Positions 46,069 through 55,227 of a stretch of DNA of 55,429 nt are shown in pieces. Positions within the stretch are counted from its first letter, which is position 1; every line of letters starts with the position of its first letter. The stretch covers positions 1 through 55,429 of the forward strand of contig NZ_JHXF01000024.1 of assembly GCF_000621845.1 (NCBI RefSeq), written 5' to 3'. The position numbers and the translations under genes are program-made. The notes beneath the pieces are model-generated. The model did no database searches. It saw only the letters and a list, made by a program, of their open reading frames with translations, and had not been told where the DNA came from. The stretch comes from Ruminococcus flavefaciens MA2007. Its GTDB lineage: Bacteria > Bacillota > Clostridia > Oscillospirales > Ruminococcaceae.

Positions 46069-46096
46069 TCCCTATTTTTGAAAGCGAGGTCATATA

Positions 46097-47920
46097 GTGA
46101 ACGAAAAAGAAAAAAATAATGCAAAGAAGGCTGCTGCCCCTAAGAGGACATACAGAAGAAGAATTTCTCCAAAAGAAAAGCCTGCAAAGGATACTGCTGT
46201 AAAGGCTGAAGCCGCTGCTTCAAAGCCAAGAACGAGAACAAGACAGCCCAAGGAAGTTAAAAAGACTCCTGTAAAGATCATTCCTCTCGGCGGACTTAAC
46301 GAGATCGGCAAGAACATGACCGTATTCGAGTGTTCCAACGATATGTTCATTCTCGACTGCGGACTTGCCTTCCCTGACGCTGATATGCCCGGCGTCGATA
46401 TCGTTATCCCTGATTTTACCTATGTTGAGCGAAACAAGGAAAAGGTAAGAGGTATCGTTATAACTCACGGACACGAAGACCATATCGGCGGACTTGCTTA
46501 TCTGCTCAAAAAGATAAACGTACCTGTTTATGCTACAAGGCTTACTATCGGACTTATTGAGGGCAAACTCAAGGAACAAGGACTCTACGGAAAGGTGAAC
46601 CTCAACATCGTTGAGCCTAAAAAGACCGTAAAAATGGGCTGTATGGCTGTTGAATTCATCAAGGTCAACCACTCTATCCCTGATTCGGTAGGTATGGCTA
46701 TCCATACTCCTGCGGGAGTTATCGTTCATACAGGCGACTTCAAGGTGGATTACTCCCCTATTGACGGCAAAATAATCGACCTTGCACGCTTCGGCGAGCT
46801 TGGAAGCCGCGGAGTTCTCGCTCTTATGGCTGACTCAACAAACGCTGAACGCCCAGGATATACTCATTCAGAGAGAACTGTCGGTGACTCCTTCGACAAG
46901 CTTTTCCAGAAGGGCGAGGGCAAGCGTATAATCATCGCTACATTCTCATCTAATATACACCGCGTTCAGCAGATAGTGAACTGCGCCGCAAGATACGGAC
47001 GAAAAGTCGCTGTATTCGGCAGAAGCATGGTAAATGTAATCAATACAGCTATCGAGCTTGGATATCTTGACGCTCCTGACGGAATATTCATCGACATTGA
47101 AATGATGAACCGCTATGCAAGCGAGCAGATAGTTCTTATAACCACAGGAAGTCAGGGCGAGCCGATGTCAGCTCTTACCAGAATGGCTATGAATGACCAT
47201 AAAAAGGTCAACATTACGCCTATGGACTTCATTATCATCTCTGCAACTCCTATCCCCGGCAATGAGAAATTCGTTACCAGAGTAGTAAATGAGCTTATGA
47301 AATCAGGCGCAGAGGTAGTTTACGAGGCTATGTACGAAGTTCATGTTTCGGGACACGCTTGTCAGGAAGAGCTGAAGCTCATGCAGTCGCTTACAAAGCC
47401 AAAGTTCTTTATCCCTGTTCACGGCGAGTACAAGCACCTTAAAAAGCACGCCGACCTGGCGCTCCAGCTCGGTATGCCAAAGGATAATGTTATAATCGCT
47501 GAAATAGGCAATGTCATCGAAACAGACGGCAGCACTATGAAGGTCGTATCACAGGTGCCTGCAGGACGTGTTCTCGTTGACGGTCTCGGCGTAGGCGATG
47601 TAGGCTCGATCGTTCTCCGTGACAGAAAGCACCTTGCTCAGGACGGTCTCATCATTATCGTTATCGGTATCGAGAGAAGCAGCAATGAGATAGTTGCAGG
47701 TCCTGATATCATATCACGTGGATTTGTTTATGTCCGCGAATCAGAGGAACTCATGGACGAAGCAAAGGGACTTCTCACAGATACCCTTGCTAACTGCTCC
47801 GCAAGTGAGCTCAGAGAATGGAATTCACTTAAAGGCAAGCTTCGTGACGCGCTTTCTGACTATATTTACCAGAAAACAAAGCGCAGTCCTATGATACTGC
47901 CTATTATCATGGAAACATGA
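46097..47920 (+). CDS. rnjA: Ribonuclease J
   Basis: A metallo-beta-lactamase/beta-CASP ribonuclease with 5'-3' exo- and endonuclease activity in mRNA turnover and RNA maturation. It has 607 residues. A Lys/Arg/Ala-rich extension fills about 1-55. The metal motif ITHGHEDHIGG is near 120-130, ADSTNAERPGYTHSE near 247-261, and beta-CASP motifs include TTGSQGEPMSALTRMA (about 350-365) and HVSGHACQEEL (about 415-425). The start is GTG 46097, six bases after GCGAGGT; no ATG fits. First of the rnjA-gdpP-rplI-dnaB series. Confidence 0.96.
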   Translation: MNEKEKNNAKKAAAPKRTYRRRISPKEKPAKDTAVKAEAAASKPRTRTRQPKEVKKTPVKIIPLGGLNEIGKNMTVFECSNDMFILDCGLAFPDADMPGVDIVIPDFTYVERNKEKVRGIVITHGHEDHIGGLAYLLKKINVPVYATRLTIGLIEGKLKEQGLYGKVNLNIVEPKKTVKMGCMAVEFIKVNHSIPDSVGMAIHTPAGVIVHTGDFKVDYSPIDGKIIDLARFGELGSRGVLALMADSTNAERPGYTHSERTVGDSFDKLFQKGEGKRIIIATFSSNIHRVQQIVNCAARYGRKVAVFGRSMVNVINTAIELGYLDAPDGIFIDIEMMNRYASEQIVLITTGSQGEPMSALTRMAMNDHKKVNITPMDFIIISATPIPGNEKFVTRVVNELMKSGAEVVYEAMYEVHVSGHACQEELKLMQSLTKPKFFIPVHGEYKHLKKHADLALQLGMPKDNVIIAEIGNVIETDGSTMKVVSQVPAGRVLVDGLGVGDVGSIVLRDRKHLAQDGLIIIVIGIERSSNEIVAGPDIISRGFVYVRESEELMDEAKGLLTDTLANCSASELREWNSLKGKLRDALSDYIYQKTKRSPMILPIIMET

Positions 47921-47975
47921 TAGGCTGTGCCTGAGTCTTAACGCTCAGGCAGGCATATCCGAAAGGAGCTTAAAT

Positions 47976-49952
47976 TTGAAAAAGAAATTTCCGGCAGTTC
48001 TGATGATGCTCCATGTTTTGGTGCTTGGAGTGCTTATCCCGACGTATCTGCTGATAGACCGCAAAAATACAGTGCTCAATGCACTGATACTATCCGTGGT
48101 CGCACTTATATTAATTTGTGTTATCTATACTATAATATACTCCAAGAATTCAATGCGGCGCATTTCTAAAATGAATCAGCACCTTGAAAGCTCCGCCGCT
48201 GAATTTATGAATTCTCTCCCCGCTCCTGTGGCAGTTATCGACGAAAGCAGACAATTCGTCTGGTATAATCAAATATTTGCTGAAAAAATAGGTCTCGGAC
48301 AGGACGTATACGGACTTGAGCTTGAGGGCTTCGTCAAAATAGACATGAATATGCTTCTAAAGGAAGGCTCGGCTATATGTCCCATGAACGGCTCGATATA
48401 CAATGTCACAGCCGAAAAATTCGACAAGAACGATATGTCCTTCCTTGTACTGTATTTTCACGACGATACAAGCTACTATACCGTCAGGAAGCGAATGGAG
48501 GAATCACATCCCAATGTTGTCATCATTAATATCGACAACTATGACGATATAATGCAGAATGCTAAGGAAAGCGAAAAGGCGCAGGCTTCTGTTGAGACCG
48601 AAAAGCTCATCGAAAACTTTATGAGCAAGACCAACGGCTTTATAAAAAAGACCTCGTCAAACACTTTCTATGCAATAATAGAGAATCATCATATAAATGA
48701 GATAATCGACAGCAAGTTCAAGATACTTGACGCTGCAAGAAACATCAAGATATCTGGAAAATATTCCCTTACATTCTCCATAGGCGTAGGTCAGGGAGCT
48801 TCTTCCCTTGCTGAAAGCGAGAAATTCGCCCGTCAGTGCCTTGATATGGCTCTCGGACGCGGCGGCGATCAGGCTGTAGTAAAGACTGACAACGGCTACC
48901 GCTTCTTCGGAGGCGTATCAAACGGTGTAGAAAAGCGTTCACGCTCCAAAACACGTATCATTGCAAACGCACTTCAGGATCTTATAATGAACAGCGACAA
49001 GATATTCATTATGGGACATAGATTCGGCGACCTTGACTCTGTAGGAGCTGCCTGCGGTCTTGCGGGAGCTATCTCACTCGTTGGCAAGCCTGTATATATC
49101 GCTGTTGACCGTACTAAAAACCTTGCTACGAACCTCATCGACATTGTAGACGAGGAAACTGAGGGCGAATTGTTCATAACTCCTTCGGAAGCTGAGGGCA
49201 TGATCGCACAGAACGATCTGCTCATTATCGTTGATACACACAACAAGGACTATGTGGAAAGCAGGTCTCTCTATGAAAAGGCAAAGAATGTGGTAGTTAT
49301 TGACCACCACAGAAAGAATGTCAACTTCATTGACAATGCTGTCATCTTCCACCACGAGCCCTATGCTTCATCTGCTTCGGAAATGGTCACAGAGCTTCTT
49401 GAATACTTCAATTATGACGGCGATGAAAAGCTAAGGAACTGTCACGCTGACGCTCTCCTTGCAGGTATCATGCTTGATACAAAGAATTTTGTTATGCGTA
49501 CAGGCGTCAGGACCTTTGAAGCAGCCGCTTTCCTGAAAAAGCTCGGAGCTGATACAGTTGCCGTAAAGCTTCTGTTCTCCAATTCAATCGATTCATACAG
49601 GAGAAAAACTCAGATTGTGGCATCTGCGAAGATACATAACAACTGTGCTATCGCCGCCGCTGATTTCAAGTCAGACGATATACGGCTTGTAGCTCCGCAG
49701 GCTGCTGACGAGCTCCTTGGTATAACTGATGTAGACGCATCATTTGTTATCTACAAAACAGGAAACACCCTCAATATCTCCGCAAGATCTCTCGGTGCGC
49801 TCAACGTGCAGGTAATTATGGAACAGCTTGGCGGCGGCGGTCATCAGACTATGGCTGCAACACAGCTTGAAGGCACTTCCGTTGAGGACGCTGTAAAATC
49901 ACTTATATATGCAATAGATGAATGCCGTAAAAATGCGGATAATACTCACTAA
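47976..49952 (+). CDS. gdpP: Cyclic-di-AMP phosphodiesterase GdpP
   Basis: Hydrolyses c-di-AMP to pApA, affecting osmotic balance and cell-wall stress. It has 658 residues. Two membrane helices (about 7-25 and 31-50) come first. A PAS-like region (about 70-150) follows, then a degenerate GGDEF domain (about 175-300, with GRGGDQAVVK in place of GGDEF). The DHH/DHHA1 catalytic part (about 335-655) contains MGHRFGDLDSVGAACGL, VVIDHHRKN and GGGGHQTMAATQ. The start is TTG 47976, with AAAGGAG nine bases upstream. Confidence 0.96.
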   Translation: MKKKFPAVLMMLHVLVLGVLIPTYLLIDRKNTVLNALILSVVALILICVIYTIIYSKNSMRRISKMNQHLESSAAEFMNSLPAPVAVIDESRQFVWYNQIFAEKIGLGQDVYGLELEGFVKIDMNMLLKEGSAICPMNGSIYNVTAEKFDKNDMSFLVLYFHDDTSYYTVRKRMEESHPNVVIINIDNYDDIMQNAKESEKAQASVETEKLIENFMSKTNGFIKKTSSNTFYAIIENHHINEIIDSKFKILDAARNIKISGKYSLTFSIGVGQGASSLAESEKFARQCLDMALGRGGDQAVVKTDNGYRFFGGVSNGVEKRSRSKTRIIANALQDLIMNSDKIFIMGHRFGDLDSVGAACGLAGAISLVGKPVYIAVDRTKNLATNLIDIVDEETEGELFITPSEAEGMIAQNDLLIIVDTHNKDYVESRSLYEKAKNVVVIDHHRKNVNFIDNAVIFHHEPYASSASEMVTELLEYFNYDGDEKLRNCHADALLAGIMLDTKNFVMRTGVRTFEAAAFLKKLGADTVAVKLLFSNSIDSYRRKTQIVASAKIHNNCAIAAADFKSDDIRLVAPQAADELLGITDVDASFVIYKTGNTLNISARSLGALNVQVIMEQLGGGGHQTMAATQLEGTSVEDAVKSLIYAIDECRKNADNTH

Positions 49953-49970
49953 GAAAGGTTGGAATCACCA

Positions 49971-50417
49971 ATGAAGGTAATTTTTTTACAGGACGTTAAA
50001 GGTTCAGGAAAAAAAGGCGAATTAAAGAACGTTGCAGACGGATATGCACGAAATATGCTTCTCCCCAAGGGATACGCCGTTGAAGCAACTCCAGAAAATA
50101 TGAACAAGCTGGAGGGAGCTCAGGCTTCTGCACAGCACAAAATAGACGTTGATGTACAGGCTGCCAAGGACGCTGCTGCAAAGATCAAGGGCAAGAAAGT
50201 CGAGATCGTTGCAAAGGCAGGTTCAAATGGCAAGCTCTTCGGCTCGGTAACTGCTGCAAACGTAGCCGACGCTTTATCACAGCAGCTCGGCGTAAAAGTC
50301 GATAAGAAAAAGATAGTTCTCAGCACCGATATCAAAAATTTCGGTTCTTATACAGCAACTGTAAAGCTCTATAATGGTATTGCAGAGACTATCGACGTTG
50401 AAGTCAGCGAAGGCTGA
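49971..50417 (+). CDS. rplI: 50S ribosomal protein L9
   Basis: A 148-residue primary 23S rRNA-binding protein. The N-terminal domain has the family signature [19 protein letters not shown] (residues 11-29), followed by LLPKGYA. A long helix leads to the C-terminal domain, with [16 protein letters not shown] near 88-103. ATG 49971 starts the conserved [11 protein letters not shown]; an earlier in-frame start adds four residues. Between gdpP and dnaB, the usual Firmicutes order. Confidence 0.98.
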   Translation: MKVIFLQDVKGSGKKGELKNVADGYARNMLLPKGYAVEATPENMNKLEGAQASAQHKIDVDVQAAKDAAAKIKGKKVEIVAKAGSNGKLFGSVTAANVADALSQQLGVKVDKKKIVLSTDIKNFGSYTATVKLYNGIAETIDVEVSEG

Positions 50418-50429
50418 TAGGTGCGTAAT

Positions 50430-51785
50430 ATGGACGAAAACGATATCCTGCTCTCCGCCAGAGAACTGCCACACAGTATCGAGGCGGAGCAGTCTGTTTT
50501 AGGAGCGATAATCTCCGATCCGCAGGTTCTGTCTGACGTGATCGAGCTCATAAAGCCCGAATACTTCTACAATGACCAGCATAAGGCGCTGTATTCAATA
50601 ATGCTGCAAATGAACTCCATGAGCCTGCCAGTTGATATCGTGACGGTACTCAACGAGGCTGAAAAGCAGCACATATTTGAAAGCCCTGCCGAGGGAAGAC
50701 GCTATCTCGCAGAGATAGGAAATCTTCTCCCCTCAACTGCAAATATCGAAAGCTACTGCAAAATCGTTGCAGATAAGTATTTCCTCAGAAGTCTCAGCTA
50801 TGTGGCAAGAACTATACTTGAAGAGATACAGTCAGGCGAGCAGAACGCTCAGCTTCTTCTTGACGCGGCTGAACAGAAAATTTACGATATCCGTCAGGGG
50901 CGCGACGTAAGAGGACTTGTTCCACTCTCTGAGGCTATTTCCGAAGCTTATGACCGTCTTGGCAAGATATCAGGTCCCGATAAGGAAAAATATGTAGGTG
51001 CAAGGACAGGCTTTACTCTCCTTGACAGCATAACCTCGGGACTTAACAAGTCAGACCTGATAATCATAGCCGCCCGTCCTGGTATGGGAAAGACCTCGTT
51101 TGCTATGAATATTGCAACGAATGTTGCAAGACGAGCTGAAAAAGAGGTAGTTACTTTCAATCTGGAAATGTCAAAGGAGCAGATAGCTACAAGAATCCTC
51201 TCTACAGAAGCTCTTGTAGAGTCAAATACGCTCCGAAACGGCAGAATATCAGGTGATGACTGGGTAAAGCTCGCAACAAGCGCAGGCTATCTCAGCACAC
51301 TTCCCCTTTATATCGACGATACAGCGAGCATGACTGTTCAGAAGATGAAAGCTAAGCTCCGCAGGACTAAAAACCTCGGACTTGTCATCATCGACTATCT
51401 TCAGCTCATGGAATCAACCTCAAAATCGGATAACAGAGTTACCGTAATCAGTGAGATAACCCGTCAGCTAAAGGTAATGGCTAAGGAGCTCAATGTTCCT
51501 GTAATACTGCTTTCACAGCTCTCCCGTGCTGTTGAGAGCCGTACAGATAAGCGCCCAATGCTGTCAGACCTCCGTGAATCGGGTTCTATTGAGCAGGACG
51601 CTGATATCGTGCTTTTCCTCTACCGCGACGCTTACTATAACAAAGAAAGTCAGCGGCAGAATATATCCGAATGTATCGTGGCTAAAAACCGTCACGGCGA
51701 AACAGGCACTGTGGAGCTCATCTGGGACGGACAGTATACACGCTTCTCAAATCCCGATTACAATGCTCCACCCGAGAATATATGA
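50430..51785 (+). CDS. dnaB: Replicative DNA helicase
   Basis: The hexameric helicase that drives the replication fork. It has 451 residues. The N-terminal DnaG-interacting domain begins with LPHSIEAEQSVLGAII. The RecA-like domain carries Walker A AARPGMGKTSFAMNIA (about 211-226), LVIIDYLQLM as Walker B (about 316-325), and SRAVESRTDKRPMLSDLRESG (about 368-388, split here by position). ATG 50430 is six bases after AGGTG; GTG 50421 is possible but part of that site. The stop overlaps the tilS start by 4 nt. Confidence 0.97.
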   Translation: MDENDILLSARELPHSIEAEQSVLGAIISDPQVLSDVIELIKPEYFYNDQHKALYSIMLQMNSMSLPVDIVTVLNEAEKQHIFESPAEGRRYLAEIGNLLPSTANIESYCKIVADKYFLRSLSYVARTILEEIQSGEQNAQLLLDAAEQKIYDIRQGRDVRGLVPLSEAISEAYDRLGKISGPDKEKYVGARTGFTLLDSITSGLNKSDLIIIAARPGMGKTSFAMNIATNVARRAEKEVVTFNLEMSKEQIATRILSTEALVESNTLRNGRISGDDWVKLATSAGYLSTLPLYIDDTASMTVQKMKAKLRRTKNLGLVIIDYLQLMESTSKSDNRVTVISEITRQLKVMAKELNVPVILLSQLSRAVESRTDKRPMLSDLRESGSIEQDADIVLFLYRDAYYNKESQRQNISECIVAKNRHGETGTVELIWDGQYTRFSNPDYNAPPENI

Positions 51786-53119
51786 TGCTGACTAAGGTTT
51801 ATAAATTCATCAATGACAATAATATGATATGCCGCGGCGATACAGTCGTATGCGGACTATCAGGCGGTGCGGACAGTGTTGCGCTTCTCATTTCTCTATC
51901 GGAGCTCAGCGAAAAACTTGGGATAAGCGTTGAAGCACTTCATGTCAATCACTGTCTCCGCGGAGCAGAGAGCGACGGTGACGAACAATTCTGCCACGAA
52001 CTGTGTGCAAGGCTGAATGTGCCATTTAAGGCTATATCCTGTGATGTCAGGTCATATGCGGAACAGTATTCCCTTTCGACGGAAGAAGCCGCAAGAAAAC
52101 TCAGATATGATATTTTCATGGAGCATTCAAAGGGCAAAAAGCTTGCTACAGCACATAATGCCAACGATAATCTTGAAACAGTCATACTGAATCTCGCCCG
52201 CGGCACGGGCATCAAAGGACTCGCAGGAATACCAATAGTCCGCGGAAATATCATAAGACCGCTTCTTACCGTCACTCGTAAGGAGATCGAAGATTTTCTC
52301 GCCAAGCGGTCACAGCCCTATGTTACGGACAGCACAAATCTGTCTGACGATTACACCCGTAACAAGATAAGGCACAGGATACTGCCGCTCCTTGCTGAGA
52401 TAAACAGCTCGGCAGTTGAAACATCTATTAATTCAATAAATACAGTCCGCGAGGAAAATGCGTTTATCGAGGAGCAGACTGACGAAGCAATGAACAAATG
52501 CCGAATCAAAAATGCTCTGAATGGACTTGGCAAGTATCCGCCGATAATCAGAAAGCGCTGTATATCAAGGCTTCTCAGTGAAAATAGACTTCCCTACTCG
52601 CACAAACGGCTTGAAGAAGCAGACACCGCTCTTATGGAAGGCGGAAAGATAAATATTTCCGGTGATATTTATCTCATAGGTTCAGATGATTCTATAGAGC
52701 TGAAAAAAATATCTCCGCAGGCAAAAGATGTCACAGAATCGCCGCTTATCATCGGTATAAACCGAATTTTCGATAACTGCGAGCTCATTTGTGAAATTAT
52801 CGAATGTGAAAATTTGAAGAAAATTGAAGCTGTTCACAAAAAATCCACATTTTATCTCCTCGATTATGATAAAATAAATGGAAGGACTATTTTAAGAAGC
52901 CGAAAGTTCGGTGACAAAATAAGGCTTAGCGGAAGAAGCTTTACTTCTTCGATAAAAAAGCTGATAAATGAAACTATTGATGCTGAATTACGTCCTACGC
53001 TTCACTTCATTGAAGATGAAGAAGGTACAATTTTTGCGGAGGGCATAGGTATAGCCGACCGCGTTGCACCTGATAATAATACAGTCAGATGTCTTAAAGT
53101 TTCAGTAGAAAGACACTAA
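51782..53119 (+). CDS. tilS: tRNA(Ile)-lysidine synthetase
   Basis: Converts C34 of tRNA-Ile(CAU) to lysidine so that it reads AUA. It has 445 residues. The PP-loop VVCGLSGGADSVALLI spans about 22-37. HVNHCLRGAES (about 54-64) and ATAHNANDNLETVILNLARG (about 121-140) are TilS hallmarks. The C-terminal TilS domain includes RSRKFGDKIRLSGRSF (about 365-380). ATG overlaps the dnaB stop as ATGA, with a second ATG three bases on. hpt, often between tilS and ftsH, is absent here. Confidence 0.95.
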   Translation: MMLTKVYKFINDNNMICRGDTVVCGLSGGADSVALLISLSELSEKLGISVEALHVNHCLRGAESDGDEQFCHELCARLNVPFKAISCDVRSYAEQYSLSTEEAARKLRYDIFMEHSKGKKLATAHNANDNLETVILNLARGTGIKGLAGIPIVRGNIIRPLLTVTRKEIEDFLAKRSQPYVTDSTNLSDDYTRNKIRHRILPLLAEINSSAVETSINSINTVREENAFIEEQTDEAMNKCRIKNALNGLGKYPPIIRKRCISRLLSENRLPYSHKRLEEADTALMEGGKINISGDIYLIGSDDSIELKKISPQAKDVTESPLIIGINRIFDNCELICEIIECENLKKIEAVHKKSTFYLLDYDKINGRTILRSRKFGDKIRLSGRSFTSSIKKLINETIDAELRPTLHFIEDEEGTIFAEGIGIADRVAPDNNTVRCLKVSVERH

Positions 53120-53136
53120 AGAATGGAGAGGATAAT

Positions 53137-55044
53137 TTGACACCTAAAAAAAGCAAGGGAGTTTTCACCTACCTTATCGTTATTACCATTGCTGTTCTTT
53201 GCCTTGTTCTTATAAGCTCAAAGCTCAATGCCAATACCGATAAAACTGAGTATACTGAGATAATCAGTTACTTTGACAAGTACGATGTTTCATATTACGA
53301 GCTTGACCTCGGTACAGGCGAACTCACCTACAGGATCAAAGACGAAGATAAAGACAGGCATTATACGGTTCCTAACGTTAATATCTTCCTTGAGGACACA
53401 AAGGATTACCGTAAGAATTACAATGCCACACATGATATGCCTCTTGAACAGGACTATATCAAGATAACAGACAGAACATGGCTGTATTCGCTTATTCCTG
53501 TTATACTGACTATACTTCTCGGTATAGCTATACTGTACTTCATGATGAAGCAGGGCGGCGGCGGCGGAAAGTACGCAACCTTCGGCAAGGCAAACCTTAA
53601 AAACGGAGCAAGCGGACGAAAAGCTACTTTCAAGGACGTTGCAGGTGCTGACGAAGAGAAACAGGAGCTTATCGAGATAGTTGACTACCTCAAAAATCCT
53701 AAGAAATATACAGACCTCGGTGCAAAGGTGCCTAAGGGCGTACTCCTTCTTGGACCTCCCGGTACAGGTAAGACGCTTCTTGCCCGTGCAGTTGCAGGCG
53801 AGGCAGGCTGTCCGTTCTTCCCTATCTCGGGTTCTGATTTCGTGGAAATGTTCGTCGGTGTCGGTGCTTCACGTGTAAGAGACCTCTTCGAGCAGGCTAA
53901 GAAGCACGCTCCTGCTATTATATTCATTGATGAGATAGACGCTGTAGGACGTCACAGAGGCGCAGGTCTCGGCGGCGGACACGATGAGCGTGAGCAGACA
54001 CTTAACCAGCTTCTTGTTGAAATGGACGGATTCACAGGCAACGACAGCGTTATCGTTCTTGCCGCTACAAACAGACGTGATATCCTCGATCCTGCTCTCC
54101 TTAGACCAGGTCGATTCGACAGACAGATAGTTGTCGGCTACCCTGATGTCAAGGGACGTGAGGAGATACTCCTCGTTCACTCAAAGAACAAGCCCCTTGG
54201 TCCTGACGTAGATATCAAGCGTATCGCAAGAACCACCCGTGGATTTACAGGTGCAGACCTCGAAAACGTTCTCAATGAAGCAGCTCTCCTTGCTGCAAGA
54301 AACGACAGACTCTCTATCACAGAGGCTGATATCGAGGAAGCTACTCTTAAAGTTATTGCAGGTCCTGAAAAGAAATCAAGGATCGTTACTCCCCGTGACA
54401 ACTTCATTACCGCTTATCACGAAGCAGGTCATGCAGTTGCATCTTATAACCTCAAAACACAGGATAAGGTACATCAGGTAACCATAATCCAGCGAGGCAT
54501 GGCAGCTGGTATGACTATATACCGTCCTGAAACAGACGATCAGCATCTGTCAAGAACTGCAATGTTCGAGAACATCATCTCCCTACTCGGCGGACGCTGT
54601 GCAGAAGAGCTCTTTACAAATGATATCTGTACAGGTGCTTCAAACGATATCGAGCGTGCAACTTCAACTGCAAGAAAAATGGTCACAAAGTACGGTTTTT
54701 CAAGCAAGCTGGGCACTGTAGTTTACGGCTCTGATAATGACGAGGTATTCCTCGGTAAGGATTACGGTCATACAAAGAACTACAGCGAAACTGTAGCTGC
54801 TCAGATCGATGAGGAAGTAAAGTCTATCATCGACAAGGCATACGCAAATTGTCTTGAAATACTCAAGGCTAATGCAGATAAAATGCATCTCCTTGCAAAA
54901 TATCTGCTCAAGTATGAAAAGATCGACGGTGACGACTTTGAAAAGCTTATGAGAAACGAGCTTATAGTTGATGTGTCTGATATCCCGGACGAGATACCAC
55001 CATACGAAAAGGCTGATATTGCTGAAAATGACAGCACTTTATAA
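53137..55044 (+). CDS. ftsH: ATP-dependent zinc metalloprotease FtsH
   Basis: A membrane-bound AAA protease degrading misfolded membrane and regulatory proteins. It has 635 residues. Helices at about 9-28 and 108-128 flank an extracytoplasmic domain. The AAA module has Walker [16 protein letters not shown] (about 203-217), Walker [15 protein letters not shown] (about 259-272) and [20 protein letters not shown] (about 308-327). The zinc site HEAGHAVAS is near 427-435. The start is TTG 53137 after GGAGAGG. The tail is acidic. Confidence 0.97.
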   Translation: MTPKKSKGVFTYLIVITIAVLCLVLISSKLNANTDKTEYTEIISYFDKYDVSYYELDLGTGELTYRIKDEDKDRHYTVPNVNIFLEDTKDYRKNYNATHDMPLEQDYIKITDRTWLYSLIPVILTILLGIAILYFMMKQGGGGGKYATFGKANLKNGASGRKATFKDVAGADEEKQELIEIVDYLKNPKKYTDLGAKVPKGVLLLGPPGTGKTLLARAVAGEAGCPFFPISGSDFVEMFVGVGASRVRDLFEQAKKHAPAIIFIDEIDAVGRHRGAGLGGGHDEREQTLNQLLVEMDGFTGNDSVIVLAATNRRDILDPALLRPGRFDRQIVVGYPDVKGREEILLVHSKNKPLGPDVDIKRIARTTRGFTGADLENVLNEAALLAARNDRLSITEADIEEATLKVIAGPEKKSRIVTPRDNFITAYHEAGHAVASYNLKTQDKVHQVTIIQRGMAAGMTIYRPETDDQHLSRTAMFENIISLLGGRCAEELFTNDICTGASNDIERATSTARKMVTKYGFSSKLGTVVYGSDNDEVFLGKDYGHTKNYSETVAAQIDEEVKSIIDKAYANCLEILKANADKMHLLAKYLLKYEKIDGDDFEKLMRNELIVDVSDIPDEIPPYEKADIAENDSTL

Positions 55045-55051
55045 GAAAATT

Positions 55052-55083
55052 ATCCCGAAGAGCTGCTCTTCGGGATTTTCTTT
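55052..55083 (+). terminator. Terminator after ftsH
   Basis: An 11-bp stem (ATCCCGAAGAG / CTCTTCGGGAT) around a 3-nt loop, with TTTTCTTT after it. Confidence 0.88.
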
Positions 55084-55103
55084 GGCGCTTTAGCGAAACT
55101 AAA

Positions 55104-55122
55104 CCCCCAGTTCTACTGGGGG
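55104..55122 (+). repeat. IS200/IS605 left-end hairpin (right-hand copy)
   Basis: A 7-bp perfect stem (CCCCCAG / CTGGGGG) with loop TTCTA, 105 bp upstream of the right-hand tnpA. It matches the left copy in layout but not in sequence. Confidence 0.7.
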
Positions 55123-55150
55123 AATAAAAATGCTTTAGCAAAAGCTTAAA

Positions 55151-55223
55151 AATAACCTCCAAGTATGATAGAATAGTAAAGGTTTGGCGACCACATTACT
55201 ATCTGAGATACAAGGAGGTTATT
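55151..55223 (+). promoter_or_regulatory. Right tnpA leader: anti-SD, -10 region and SD
   Basis: AATAACCTCC (55151-55160) is fully complementary over 10 nt to GGAGGTTATT (55214-55223), which contains the SD. Weak -10-like boxes (TATGAT, TAGAAT) at 55164-55174 lie between them, so only read-through RNA would contain both arms. Confidence 0.65.
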
Positions 55224-55227
55224 AACA

